Assembly: GCA_934654755.1 (NCBI GenBank) | Contig: CAKUGQ010000009.1 | Span: forward strand, 1-64,000 | DNA from: an uncultured Oscillospiraceae bacterium | Lineage (GTDB): Bacteria > Bacillota > Clostridia > Oscillospirales > Oscillospiraceae | DNA length: 64,000 nt | Direction: 5' to 3' | In this document: positions 17,771 through 25,510 of the stretch, piece after piece | Layout of the letters: each line of letters opens with the position of its first letter | How positions within the stretch are numbered: position 1 is the stretch's first letter | The notes under the pieces: model-generated | Told to the model about the DNA's origin: nothing | Database searches by the model: none | The model's input: the letters and a program-made list of their open reading frames with translations, nothing else | Position numbers and translations under genes: made by a program

Positions 17771-18829
17771 ATGAAAAAGAAAGGCATTTTGAGAAATATC
17801 ATCGTAACGCTGCTCGCATTGGTTGTCGCCTGCGCAATAAGCCTTATATTTCAGCGGCTTGAGGTGCAAGAACACATAACAACGATTTTTGTATTTTCTG
17901 TCTTTATTGTTTCTCTTTTTACTGATGGATATTTCTACGGCATCTTTTCATCTGTCGTAGGCACAGTTGCCATTAACTTTGCGTTCACCTATCCGTTTTT
18001 GGAGTTTGACTTTATAACCCCCGTCAATGTGATCTCGGCAATTATTATGCTGGCTATTGCTGTCATTACCGGAATGCTGACGACAAAAATCAAAACCTAT
18101 GAAGAGGCAAAAGCGGAAAGTGAAAGGGAAAAAACACGCGCGAATCTGCTTCGTGCCGTTTCCCACGACTTGCGTACACCGCTGACCTCCATCTATAGCG
18201 CAAGCTCTCTTCTTCAGGACGAGAAAGAAACCTTGACAGAGGAACAAAAAGAAACAATGCTGTCGAACATTCAAGAGGATTCCGAATGGCTTATCCGGAT
18301 GGTAGAAAATCTTCTGTCAGTTACCCGAATCGATAACGAGACGATGAAGATCAACAAGACTACGACGATATTGGACGAACTGATCGATTCCTCTGTTGCT
18401 AAGTTTTATCAGCGCCATCCGGAGCAAAAAGTCGAGGTGACTGTGCCGGAGGATATTGTGATCATCGATGTTGACCCGATTTTGATCGAACAGGTTCTCC
18501 TCAACCTTTTGGAAAACTCCGTGTATCACGCAAAGGGCATGACGGTACTTTTGCTTAAGGCCTTTACTTTAGCGGATCAGGTTGTGTTTGAGGTTGCAGA
18601 TAACGGCTGCGGAATAGAAGAAAGCAGGTTAAAAACTCTTTTTTCGGGATGCTATGAGGTACAGCAGGATATGACACAAGGCCCTCGTCGTTATGCCGGG
18701 ATCGGATTATCTGTTTGCTCAACGATCGTCAGAGCGCATGGCGGAACGATTACGGCAGAAAATCGAAAAAACGGCGGCGCACTATTCCGTTTTACGATCG
18801 GGAAGGAAGAAACCAGTCATGACCAATAA
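17771..18829 (+). CDS. Sensor histidine kinase, KdpD C-terminal type
   Basis: This 352-residue kinase has the DUF4118 four-helix membrane domain of KdpD (about residues 8-105). HisKA follows with the phosphorylated His in LRAVSHDLRTPLTS, then HATPase with N-box LLNLLENSVYHA, G1 VADNGCGIEE and GIGLSVCSTIVRAHGG. The KdpD and Usp domains of full-length KdpD are missing, so it is a short form. It overlaps the response regulator by 11 nt. Together with the K+ transport remnant next to it, a role in K+ or ionic stress sensing is likely. kdpFABC is not present here. Confidence 0.9.
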   Translation: MKKKGILRNIIVTLLALVVACAISLIFQRLEVQEHITTIFVFSVFIVSLFTDGYFYGIFSSVVGTVAINFAFTYPFLEFDFITPVNVISAIIMLAIAVITGMLTTKIKTYEEAKAESEREKTRANLLRAVSHDLRTPLTSIYSASSLLQDEKETLTEEQKETMLSNIQEDSEWLIRMVENLLSVTRIDNETMKINKTTTILDELIDSSVAKFYQRHPEQKVEVTVPEDIVIIDVDPILIEQVLLNLLENSVYHAKGMTVLLLKAFTLADQVVFEVADNGCGIEESRLKTLFSGCYEVQQDMTQGPRRYAGIGLSVCSTIVRAHGGTITAENRKNGGALFRFTIGKEETSHDQ

Positions 18830-19532
18830 TAAGTATAAGGTGTTGCTGATAGAGGATGATGAGAACCTCCGGTCGGTTATGGCGACTATGTTGGGCGCAG
18901 CCGGATACCAGGTGATTCTTGCCGAAACCTGTAATCTTGCAATTACGTTATTTACTTCTCATTTGCCGGATGTTTCGATACTTGATCTCGGGCTTCCGGA
19001 TATGAACGGGATGCGATTTCTTGAATTTGTGAGGAAGAGTTCGCTATCCCCGATAATTGTTTTATCCGCACGAAACAATGACACCGATAAGGTCCTCGCA
19101 TTGGATGCCGGCGCAAATGATTATGTGACAAAGCCTTTCAGCTCGGCTGAACTGCTTGCACGGATCCGCATGGTATTACGAAATTATCAGCATCGTGCCG
19201 ACAGCGGAAAACTGCCGATCGGTACATTCCGGACAAAAGATCTGCTGATCCATTACGATGCAAGACAAGTGTTCGTTCACGGGCAAGAGATCAGTCTCTC
19301 CCAAACGGAGTATAACATTGTGGCGTTTCTTTCCGAGCACTGTGGGAAGATGATGACGTATTCTGCAATTATCAAGGAAATTTGGGGGTATCCCGACGAG
19401 GGCAGCACAAAAAGGCTACAGGTCAATATGGCCAATATACGAAGAAAATTCGGCGTAAAACCGGGAGAATCTTGGTGTATTTCCAATGAGCTCGGTGTCG
19501 GTTACCGAATGAATGGAGATAACGAGGAATGA
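18819..19532 (+). CDS. Response regulator, KdpE/OmpR family
   Basis: The 237 residues hold a receiver domain (LLIEDDENLR, phosphorylated Asp in VSILDLGLPDMNG, Lys in YVTKPFS) and an OmpR-type winged helix (SLSQTEYNIVAFL, STKRLQVNMANIRRK). The ATG at 18819 matches the receiver start. It overlaps the kinase upstream and the KtrB fragment downstream (ATGA), forming one unit. Likely targets are the following ion transport genes. Confidence 0.93.
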   Translation: MTNNKYKVLLIEDDENLRSVMATMLGAAGYQVILAETCNLAITLFTSHLPDVSILDLGLPDMNGMRFLEFVRKSSLSPIIVLSARNNDTDKVLALDAGANDYVTKPFSSAELLARIRMVLRNYQHRADSGKLPIGTFRTKDLLIHYDARQVFVHGQEISLSQTEYNIVAFLSEHCGKMMTYSAIIKEIWGYPDEGSTKRLQVNMANIRRKFGVKPGESWCISNELGVGYRMNGDNEE

Positions 19533-20173
19533 AAAAGCTCCTTCAAACACAATCACCGGCGCGTCTTATTTCGTTAGGATTTGCCGCCGTAATTTTAATC
19601 GGATCGGCACTCTTGATCCTTCCGTGCAGCGTGCGGGAGGGTGTTGAATTAAAATATATCGATTCTCTGTATACTTCGACAAGCGCAGTTTGCGTAACAG
19701 GGCTGATAGCTGTTGACGCAGGAGATACCTTTACTCCGATCGGACAATTTTTCCTCGCTCTGCTGATACAGATCGGAGGACTTGGCGTTACATCCATCGG
19801 TGCCGGCATCATTTTGGCTATGGGCAAGAAGCTGGATCTGAAAGGCCGACGCTTGATACGAGAGGCCTCCAATCTCGATTCCAATATGGCGATTCGTTTG
19901 GCAACACGTTTGGGAACGGCAAAAGAGCTTGATATTATTCAGTTGAGTGAACAGATCAACATCTCCAAAATGCAGGTGCCGGAACAGCTGGTTGGGAAAA
20001 GTGTTGCCGGTGCAAATCTGCGGGGGAGGTTCGGCTTGAATATTATTGCCATAGAAAACGCCGGACGGGTAATCGATAGTATACAACCGGATTACCTGTT
20101 TGGCTCAAGGGATACGCTATATCTTTCCGGCAGTAAAGACGGATTGTTGAAAATCGGTCAATGGACCTCGTGA
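19529..20173 (+). pseudogene. KtrB-KtrA in-frame deletion fusion (K+ uptake remnant)
   Basis: Residues 1 to about 117 match the N-terminus of a TrkH/KtrB K+ channel, including the first selectivity loop (TSTSAVCVTGL). From about 118 (MAIRLATRLGTAKELDIIQL) the protein matches the C-terminal end of KtrA, with its RCK_C ligand domain (VPEQLVGKSVAGANLRGRFG). A complete ktrB-ktrA pair would need about 670 residues; this has 214. A single deletion from mid-ktrB to mid-ktrA, in frame, explains it. The fusion lacks three of the four channel repeats and the nucleotide-binding RCK_N domain, so it should not conduct K+. Confidence 0.8.
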
Positions 20174-20236
20174 GAGCAACTCCATTCCGCAGGAATTGGG
20201 ATTCCGAAATCAAGAACGGAAAGTCGGGGAATAACA

Positions 20237-21286
20237 ATGGGATTACCGGAATTTTGGGAACAAATGTGCCACAGCCCGATGCTGATGGTATCAACAGTTT
20301 TAACACTGGGAGTTATTCTTGTCAATGGATGGACTGATGCGCCAAACGCCATCGCCACCTGTGTTTCGACAAGGGCTATCAGTGCTCGAAAAGCTATCGT
20401 TATGGCGGCGGTGTTTAATTTTTTGGGCGTTCTTGTTATGACCGCCGTGAATGCCTCGGTTGCCATGACGATCTATCATATGGTGGATTTCGGAGGAAAT
20501 GCGCACATCTCACTTGTCGCTCTCTGCGCTGCTATGGCAGCTATCGTAATATGGGCAACCGCTGCGTGGTACTTTGGCATACCAACAAGTGAAAGTCATG
20601 CGTTGATTGCCGGTATTTCCGGTGCAGCCGTAGCTATCCAAAATAGCTTTTCCGGTATTAACGGCGCTGAGTGGATGAAGGTAATCTATGGGATACTGTT
20701 GTCTACGGTATTGGGTTTTGCCTTTGGCTTTGCTGCATCAAAACTAACGCTCCTCTGTACTCGGCATTGCAACAGGATCCGAGCAAATCGATTTTTTTCC
20801 GGAGCACAAGTTGCCGGCGGCGCAGCCATGGCATTTATGCACGGTGCACAGGACGGACAAAAATTCATGGCGATCTTTCTCCTCGGCGCAGCTTTTTCCA
20901 GCGGACATTCCGATATATCGAACTTTACGGTTCCGGTGTGGTTGATGGTGCTTTGTTCTGCCGTTATGGGTCTTGGGACCTCTATCGGTGGCTATCGGAT
21001 CATTAAATCGGTCGGAATGGACATGGTGAAGCTCAAACCGTATCAAGGCTTTTCTGCGGACTTGGCAGCCACCCTTTGTCTGCTGCTTTCTTCACTTACC
21101 GGGATCCCTGTCAGTACAACGCATACAAAGACAACCGCCATCATGGGGGTAGGGGCCGCGAGAAGAATGAGCAATGTGAATTGGAAAATCGTCAAAGAAC
21201 TGGTCTTGACATGGGTGTTTACATTTCCGGGATGTGGATTGTTGGGCTTTATTATGGCAAAGCTCTTTTTGCATCTGTTTGCATAA
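20237..21286 (+). CDS. pit: Inorganic phosphate transporter, PiT family
   Basis: This 349-residue membrane protein is of the PHO4 type. The family signature near the N-terminus (VNGWTDAPNAIATCVSTRA) and the repeated one in the second half (GAQDGQKFMAIFLLG) are both present, with about ten hydrophobic segments. It would take up phosphate (or a metal phosphate) with a cation. It is followed at 18 nt by a PhoU-like gene, its usual partner, which is frameshifted here. Confidence 0.92.
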   Translation: MGLPEFWEQMCHSPMLMVSTVLTLGVILVNGWTDAPNAIATCVSTRAISARKAIVMAAVFNFLGVLVMTAVNASVAMTIYHMVDFGGNAHISLVALCAAMAAIVIWATAAWYFGIPTSESHALIAGISGAAVAIQNSFSGINGAEWMKVIYGILLSTVLGFAFGFAASKLTLLCTRHCNRIRANRFFSGAQVAGGAAMAFMHGAQDGQKFMAIFLLGAAFSSGHSDISNFTVPVWLMVLCSAVMGLGTSIGGYRIIKSVGMDMVKLKPYQGFSADLAATLCLLLSSLTGIPVSTTHTKTTAIMGVGAARRMSNVNWKIVKELVLTWVFTFPGCGLLGFIMAKLFLHLFA

Positions 21287-21303
21287 GAAAAGGAGAATGA
21301 AAG

Positions 21304-21934
21304 ATGGCGAAAAAACACAACGATTATTTTGAAATGATCAAACAGCAGGTTTCTTACAGCGTGAAGGCCTCCAATTTATTGGAGGAAATTTTATGCAAAT
21401 ATGATGCGGAGAGATGCGGAGAGCATCAATGCCTATCGAAGCCAAATGCACCGGATCGAGCACGAAGCGGATGTTGTTCACCACGATATCTTAAATAAGC
21501 TGTCTGTTGAATTTATAACACCTATAGATCAGGAGGATATTCTTCGGCTGGTCCAGATCATTGACGACATAACAGACGCTATCGATGAAGTAATCCTGGA
21601 CGCTTATATGTATCACATTGATGCGATTCCTGAGAATACTGCGGAGCTTTCCCGAATTGTCAACCGGTGTGTTAAGGCATTGCAGGAAGCAGCAGACGAA
21701 TTAAAGAACTTTAAGAAACCGAATTCTTTGAGAGCCTTGCTTGTAAAGGTCAATGATATAGAAATCGAGGCTGACAATGTTTATACCGATGCCATATACG
21801 GGCTGTTCCGCTCCTCATCGGATGTTAAAGCATTGTTGGGAGCAAAGGCTATATACGAAAGTCTTGAACATTGCTGTGACTTGTGTGAGCACGCCGCTGA
21901 TGTGATCGAACAGGTTATCATTAAAAACTCATAA
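21304..21934 (+). pseudogene. DUF47/PhoU-like Pit accessory protein, frameshifted by a 10-bp tandem duplication
   Basis: The N-terminal part (DYFEMIKQQVSYSVKASNLL) is in one frame and the remainder (ESINAYRSQMHRIEHEADVV to the end) in another. The shift lies in an exact tandem duplication of gatgcggaga (21403-21412 and 21413-21422). Removing one copy restores KYDAESINAYR and a protein of about 206 residues, the normal size. DUF47 proteins help or regulate Pit transporters. Translation could restart at the ATG at 21401, giving an N-terminally shortened protein. Confidence 0.88.
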
Positions 21935-22057
21935 TAAAGCGAAAGAGAAAACAGGTATGAATTTGGGCTCAGACCCGGACCCTGACCGAGATAATTTCCG
22001 TATGATTCGTAATAGATACTTGGAATAGCGTGAGAGGCGTTTTGTAAACACCGTTAG

Positions 22058-22423
22058 CGAACACCAATTATTAATAAGGAGTATGAAGAACTTGTCGGGG
22101 ATCTTCAGGAGAACCATTCCATTTCGGAAACGGCAGAACCTCAAATCAGGCAATTGGATTGTGACACATGGGAAATCAGCGGCAATGCTGAGCTTGACAA
22201 AATAGAGAGGGAGATAGGTGTTACTTTTGACACAGAATATATCAACACCTTTACCGGGTACATATTTGACCGCTTGAAGGGAATACCGGATGACGGGCAA
22301 ACAAATATAGAGCTTAAACTTGATAACATATCGGTGACGATAAAAGAGATCAAGGATCATCAAGTCGTACTTGCAGAAATCAAAAGGATCGATCACTCTA
22401 CCGAGAAGGAGACGCAGAAATGA
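22058..22423 (+). pseudogene. CorC/HlyC C-terminal domain fragment
   Basis: The frame opens after a stop at 22055 and reads EYEELVGDLQENHS, like the end of a CBS pair in CorC/hemolysin-type proteins. The transporter-associated domain follows (WEISGNAELDKIEREIGVTF). The membrane and CBS parts are gone. A shorter product from 22154 (89 residues) is possible. The stop overlaps the Ca2+ ATPase start by ATGA, so its translation may still aid the next gene. The stretch 21935-22057 holds only a possible 23-codon frame. Confidence 0.65.
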
Positions 22424-25089
22424 CGGATTATTATAAATCATCCGCCGAAGAAGCGCTGCGGGAGCTGCAAACCGGCCCAACGGGATTACCCTCCCAGCAG
22501 GCGCAGGCCCGTCAGGAAAAATACGGGATAAATCAATTAAAGGAAGCGGAAAAGCCGGGCTTTCTGAAACGCTTTTTTCTCCAGCTCAAGGATCCGATGC
22601 TGCTGATCTTGCTGGCTGCCGCCGCCGTCAGCGCCCTGACCGGGATGCTCTCGGGGGAGAGCGAATGGGCGGAAACGATCATCATTCTGGCCGTCGTCCT
22701 GCTCAACGCCCTCCTCGGCGTGATCCAGGAGCAAAAGGCCGAAGCGGCGATCGAGGCGCTGCAAAGCATGACGGCCGCTACCTGTAAGGTCCTGCGCGAC
22801 GGGAAACCGGTCGTTCTGCCGTCTGTCGCCCTTGTCCCCGGCGATGTCGTTTTGCTGGAAGCCGGCGACGCCGTCCCGGCCGACGGGCGGATTCTGGAAA
22901 GCGCCTCCCTGAAAATCGAGGAAGCCGCCCTCACCGGCGAATCCGTGCCGGTCAATAAGGTGCTGGAAGCGCTCGGAGCCCCGCAGGAGCAGGCGGATAT
23001 CCCGCTCGGCGACCGGAAAAATATGTGCTATATGGGCTCCACCGTCGTCTATGGGCGCGGCAAAGCCGTCATCACCGCAACCGGGATGGCCACCGAAATG
23101 GGCAAGATCGCCGGCGTGATCTCCGCCGCAAAAGAGGAGCAAACCCCCTTGCAGAAAAAGCTGGATGAGCTTGGCGGGCTTCTCTCCAAAATGGTGCTCG
23201 GGATCTGCGTCTTCCTCTTCGCCTTCAATCTTTTTATGGCGCGGGGCGAACTGGCCGCAGGCGGCCATGCCCTTGAAGTCATCTTAAAAACCTTTATGGT
23301 GGCCGTGTCGCTGGCCGTCGCCGCCATCCCGGAGGGTCTGGCAACGGTCGTCACCGTTGTCCTCTCGATCGGGGTCACGAAAATGGCAAAGGAAAATGCC
23401 GTCATCCGCCGGCTGACCGCCGTGGAGACCCTTGGCTGCACCCAGGTCATCTGCTCCGACAAAACCGGCACCCTCACCCAAAATAAAATGACGGTCGTGG
23501 AGCATGTCGGAGAGAAAGCCCTTGTGGCCTCGGCCATGGCTCTGTGCTCCGACGCTTTCCTGAACAGTGAAAACAAAGCCGAAGGCGAGCCCACCGAATG
23601 CGCTCTGGTGAATTTCGCCTGTGACGCCGGCTTGAAGAAGCAGGAGCTGGAAGTGCGGCTGCCGCGCGTGGGCGAGGCTCCCTTTGATTCCGGACGGAAA
23701 ATGATGTCCACCATCCACCGCGCCGAGAAAGGCTTCGTGCAGTATACCAAAGGTGCGCCCGACGTCGTGATCGCACGCTGCGCAAGCTATCTGGAAAACG
23801 GGAAAGTCCTTCCCATGACCGATGAAAAACGGCAGGAGCTCATAAGCGCCAATAAAAACATGGCCGACCGGGCACTGCGCGTTTTGGCTGTCGCCCGGCG
23901 GGACTGGGAAGAAAAACCGGCGGAAAACACCCCGGAGGTTCTGGAGCAAAATCTCACCTTCCTCGGCCTTACAGGGATGATCGACCCGGTGCGCCCAGAA
24001 GTCAAGGCCGCCATCGAAGAATGCCGCCAGGCAGGGATCCGCGCCGTGATGATCACAGGCGACCATAAAGATACCGCCGTTGCCATCGCCAAGGAATTGG
24101 GGATCCTTGCAGATGCCTCCCAGGCAATCACCGGCACCGAGCTGGACTCGCTTTCCGACGAGCAGCTTTTGCAAAAGGTATGGGAAACGAGCGTTTACGC
24201 CCGAGTGCAGCCCGAGCATAAAACCCGGATCGTAAACGCCTGGAAATCCCTCGGTGCCGTGACCGCCATGACGGGCGACGGTGTCAACGACGCGCCCTCC
24301 ATAAAATCCGCCGATATCGGAATCGGAATGGGAATTACGGGAACCGACGTCACAAAGAATGTTGCCGATATGGTTTTGGCGGACGATAATTTTGCCACGA
24401 TCGTGCTCGCCGTCAAGGAAGGCCGCCGCATCTATGAAAATATTCGAAAAGCCATCCAGTTTCTGCTCGCCTCCAATATGAGTGAGGTTTTGGGCGTTTT
24501 TGCCGCAGCAATGCTGGGCTTTACCCTGTTGAATCCTGTGCATCTTCTGTTTATCAATTTGATCACGGATTGCTTCCCCGCGCTGGCGCTCGGCATGGAA
24601 AAAGCCGAGCCGAACAGTATGCGCCGCCCGCCCCGGAGCGCCAAAGAGGGATTTTTCTCCGGCGGCTTGCTTGCGGATATTCTCTATCAGGGAATTCTGG
24701 TCAGCGCGTTAACGATCCTCTCCTATCTCATCGGCCATTTCTTTGAAAGCGGGGTCTTCTCGCTGCCCGTAGGCTCGTCCCGGCACGGGATGACAATGGC
24801 GTTTCTGACCATGTCCATGTGCGAGATATTCCATTCCTTCAACCTCCGTTCGCAAAGAAGATCCGTTTTCAGCCTGCGGGGGCAGAACAAGGTTTTGTGG
24901 GCCGCCATGATCGGCTCGCTGATCCTGACGACCGCTTTGCTCGAGATCCCGTTTTTGGCGAATGCTTTCGGCTTCACCCCGGTCGGCTGGGCGGAATACG
25001 GAATCGCTCTCGGTCTGGCCTTTTTGGTGATTCCCGTTGTGGAGGTTGTTAAGCTCATACAGAGAAGACACGCAGGCCAAGCGATCTAA
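22420..25089 (+). CDS. Cation-transporting P-type ATPase, Ca2+ type
   Basis: This is a P2-type pump of 889 residues, probably exporting Ca2+. It has the cation ATPase N-domain, the dephosphorylation loop LTGESVPVNK, the phosphorylated Asp in CSDKTGTLTQNKMT, the nucleotide-binding KGAPDVV, the hinge TGDGVNDAPSIKSADIGIGM and ten membrane segments. AAIPEGLATVVTV in M4 and NLITDCFPALALGME in M6 carry the Ca2+-binding type residues. It is richer in GC than the rest of the island, so it may have a different origin from its neighbours. Confidence 0.93.
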   Translation: MTDYYKSSAEEALRELQTGPTGLPSQQAQARQEKYGINQLKEAEKPGFLKRFFLQLKDPMLLILLAAAAVSALTGMLSGESEWAETIIILAVVLLNALLGVIQEQKAEAAIEALQSMTAATCKVLRDGKPVVLPSVALVPGDVVLLEAGDAVPADGRILESASLKIEEAALTGESVPVNKVLEALGAPQEQADIPLGDRKNMCYMGSTVVYGRGKAVITATGMATEMGKIAGVISAAKEEQTPLQKKLDELGGLLSKMVLGICVFLFAFNLFMARGELAAGGHALEVILKTFMVAVSLAVAAIPEGLATVVTVVLSIGVTKMAKENAVIRRLTAVETLGCTQVICSDKTGTLTQNKMTVVEHVGEKALVASAMALCSDAFLNSENKAEGEPTECALVNFACDAGLKKQELEVRLPRVGEAPFDSGRKMMSTIHRAEKGFVQYTKGAPDVVIARCASYLENGKVLPMTDEKRQELISANKNMADRALRVLAVARRDWEEKPAENTPEVLEQNLTFLGLTGMIDPVRPEVKAAIEECRQAGIRAVMITGDHKDTAVAIAKELGILADASQAITGTELDSLSDEQLLQKVWETSVYARVQPEHKTRIVNAWKSLGAVTAMTGDGVNDAPSIKSADIGIGMGITGTDVTKNVADMVLADDNFATIVLAVKEGRRIYENIRKAIQFLLASNMSEVLGVFAAAMLGFTLLNPVHLLFINLITDCFPALALGMEKAEPNSMRRPPRSAKEGFFSGGLLADILYQGILVSALTILSYLIGHFFESGVFSLPVGSSRHGMTMAFLTMSMCEIFHSFNLRSQRRSVFSLRGQNKVLWAAMIGSLILTTALLEIPFLANAFGFTPVGWAEYGIALGLAFLVIPVVEVVKLIQRRHAGQAI

Positions 25090-25124
25090 GGAACTTCAAA
25101 ACTATCTTTAACCTTTTTACAAAA

Positions 25125-25157
25125 GCAACCCGCAACGGATCGACCGATCGTTGCGGG
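25125..25157 (+). terminator. Hairpin after the Ca2+ ATPase
   Basis: A long stem (gcaacccgcaacg and complement gttgcgggttgc, with further gatc pairing) lies 36 nt past the stop. The following T-run is weak (ccttc). Confidence 0.5.
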
Positions 25158-25292
25158 TTGCCTTCAATACGCGATCATATATCACTGTTGCTGAAAAATC
25201 GCTTCTGATGTTACTGCTGCTTTTGACGTTTTGACGACTTAACAGTATAGTTCTATTCAGGGGGCGGCACGGCAAATGCTGCCCCTGCTATA

Positions 25293-25321
25293 TTTACAAT
25301 TCGGTTTTTTTGTGCTATAAT
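25293..25321 (+). promoter_or_regulatory. Island-borne promoter for uvrB
   Basis: TTTACA (25293-25298) and TATAAT (25316-25321) are 17 bp apart, about 190 nt before uvrB. A second candidate, TTGAAA (25469-25474) and TATATT (25491-25496), lies close to the start codon. The rest of the 421-nt gap from 25090 holds the hairpin and the subterminal repeats, and no gene that I can see. Confidence 0.6.
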
Positions 25322-25389
25322 GACTTGATAAGCATTATATAGCTTTACGATGTGTTATGGAGTTTGAGTTCACCCCCGAATCCGCAAAT

Positions 25390-25411
25390 TTGTGACCAAA
25401 ATTCGTGTAAT
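25390..25411 (+). repeat. Subterminal repeat of the island, right copy
   Basis: This matches 16305-16326 at 21 of 22 positions. An inverted relative, ttacacgaattttcac, lies at 25452-25467 between the two candidate uvrB promoters, so the motif may also act as an operator. Confidence 0.65.
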
Positions 25412-25510
25412 TCAGTATAAGGCAGATTTTAGGGGTTATTTCAGAGAATTTCTTACACGAATTTTCACTTGAAATCTGGCCTATATTGATTATATTGAGA
25501 GGGTGAGAAT

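Noticed and set aside
22420..25089. Ca2+ ATPase as a Mg2+ or K+ pump
   Set aside because: The M4 and M6 motifs fit the Ca2+ P2 class better. The nearby K+ genes alone are not enough to change the call.
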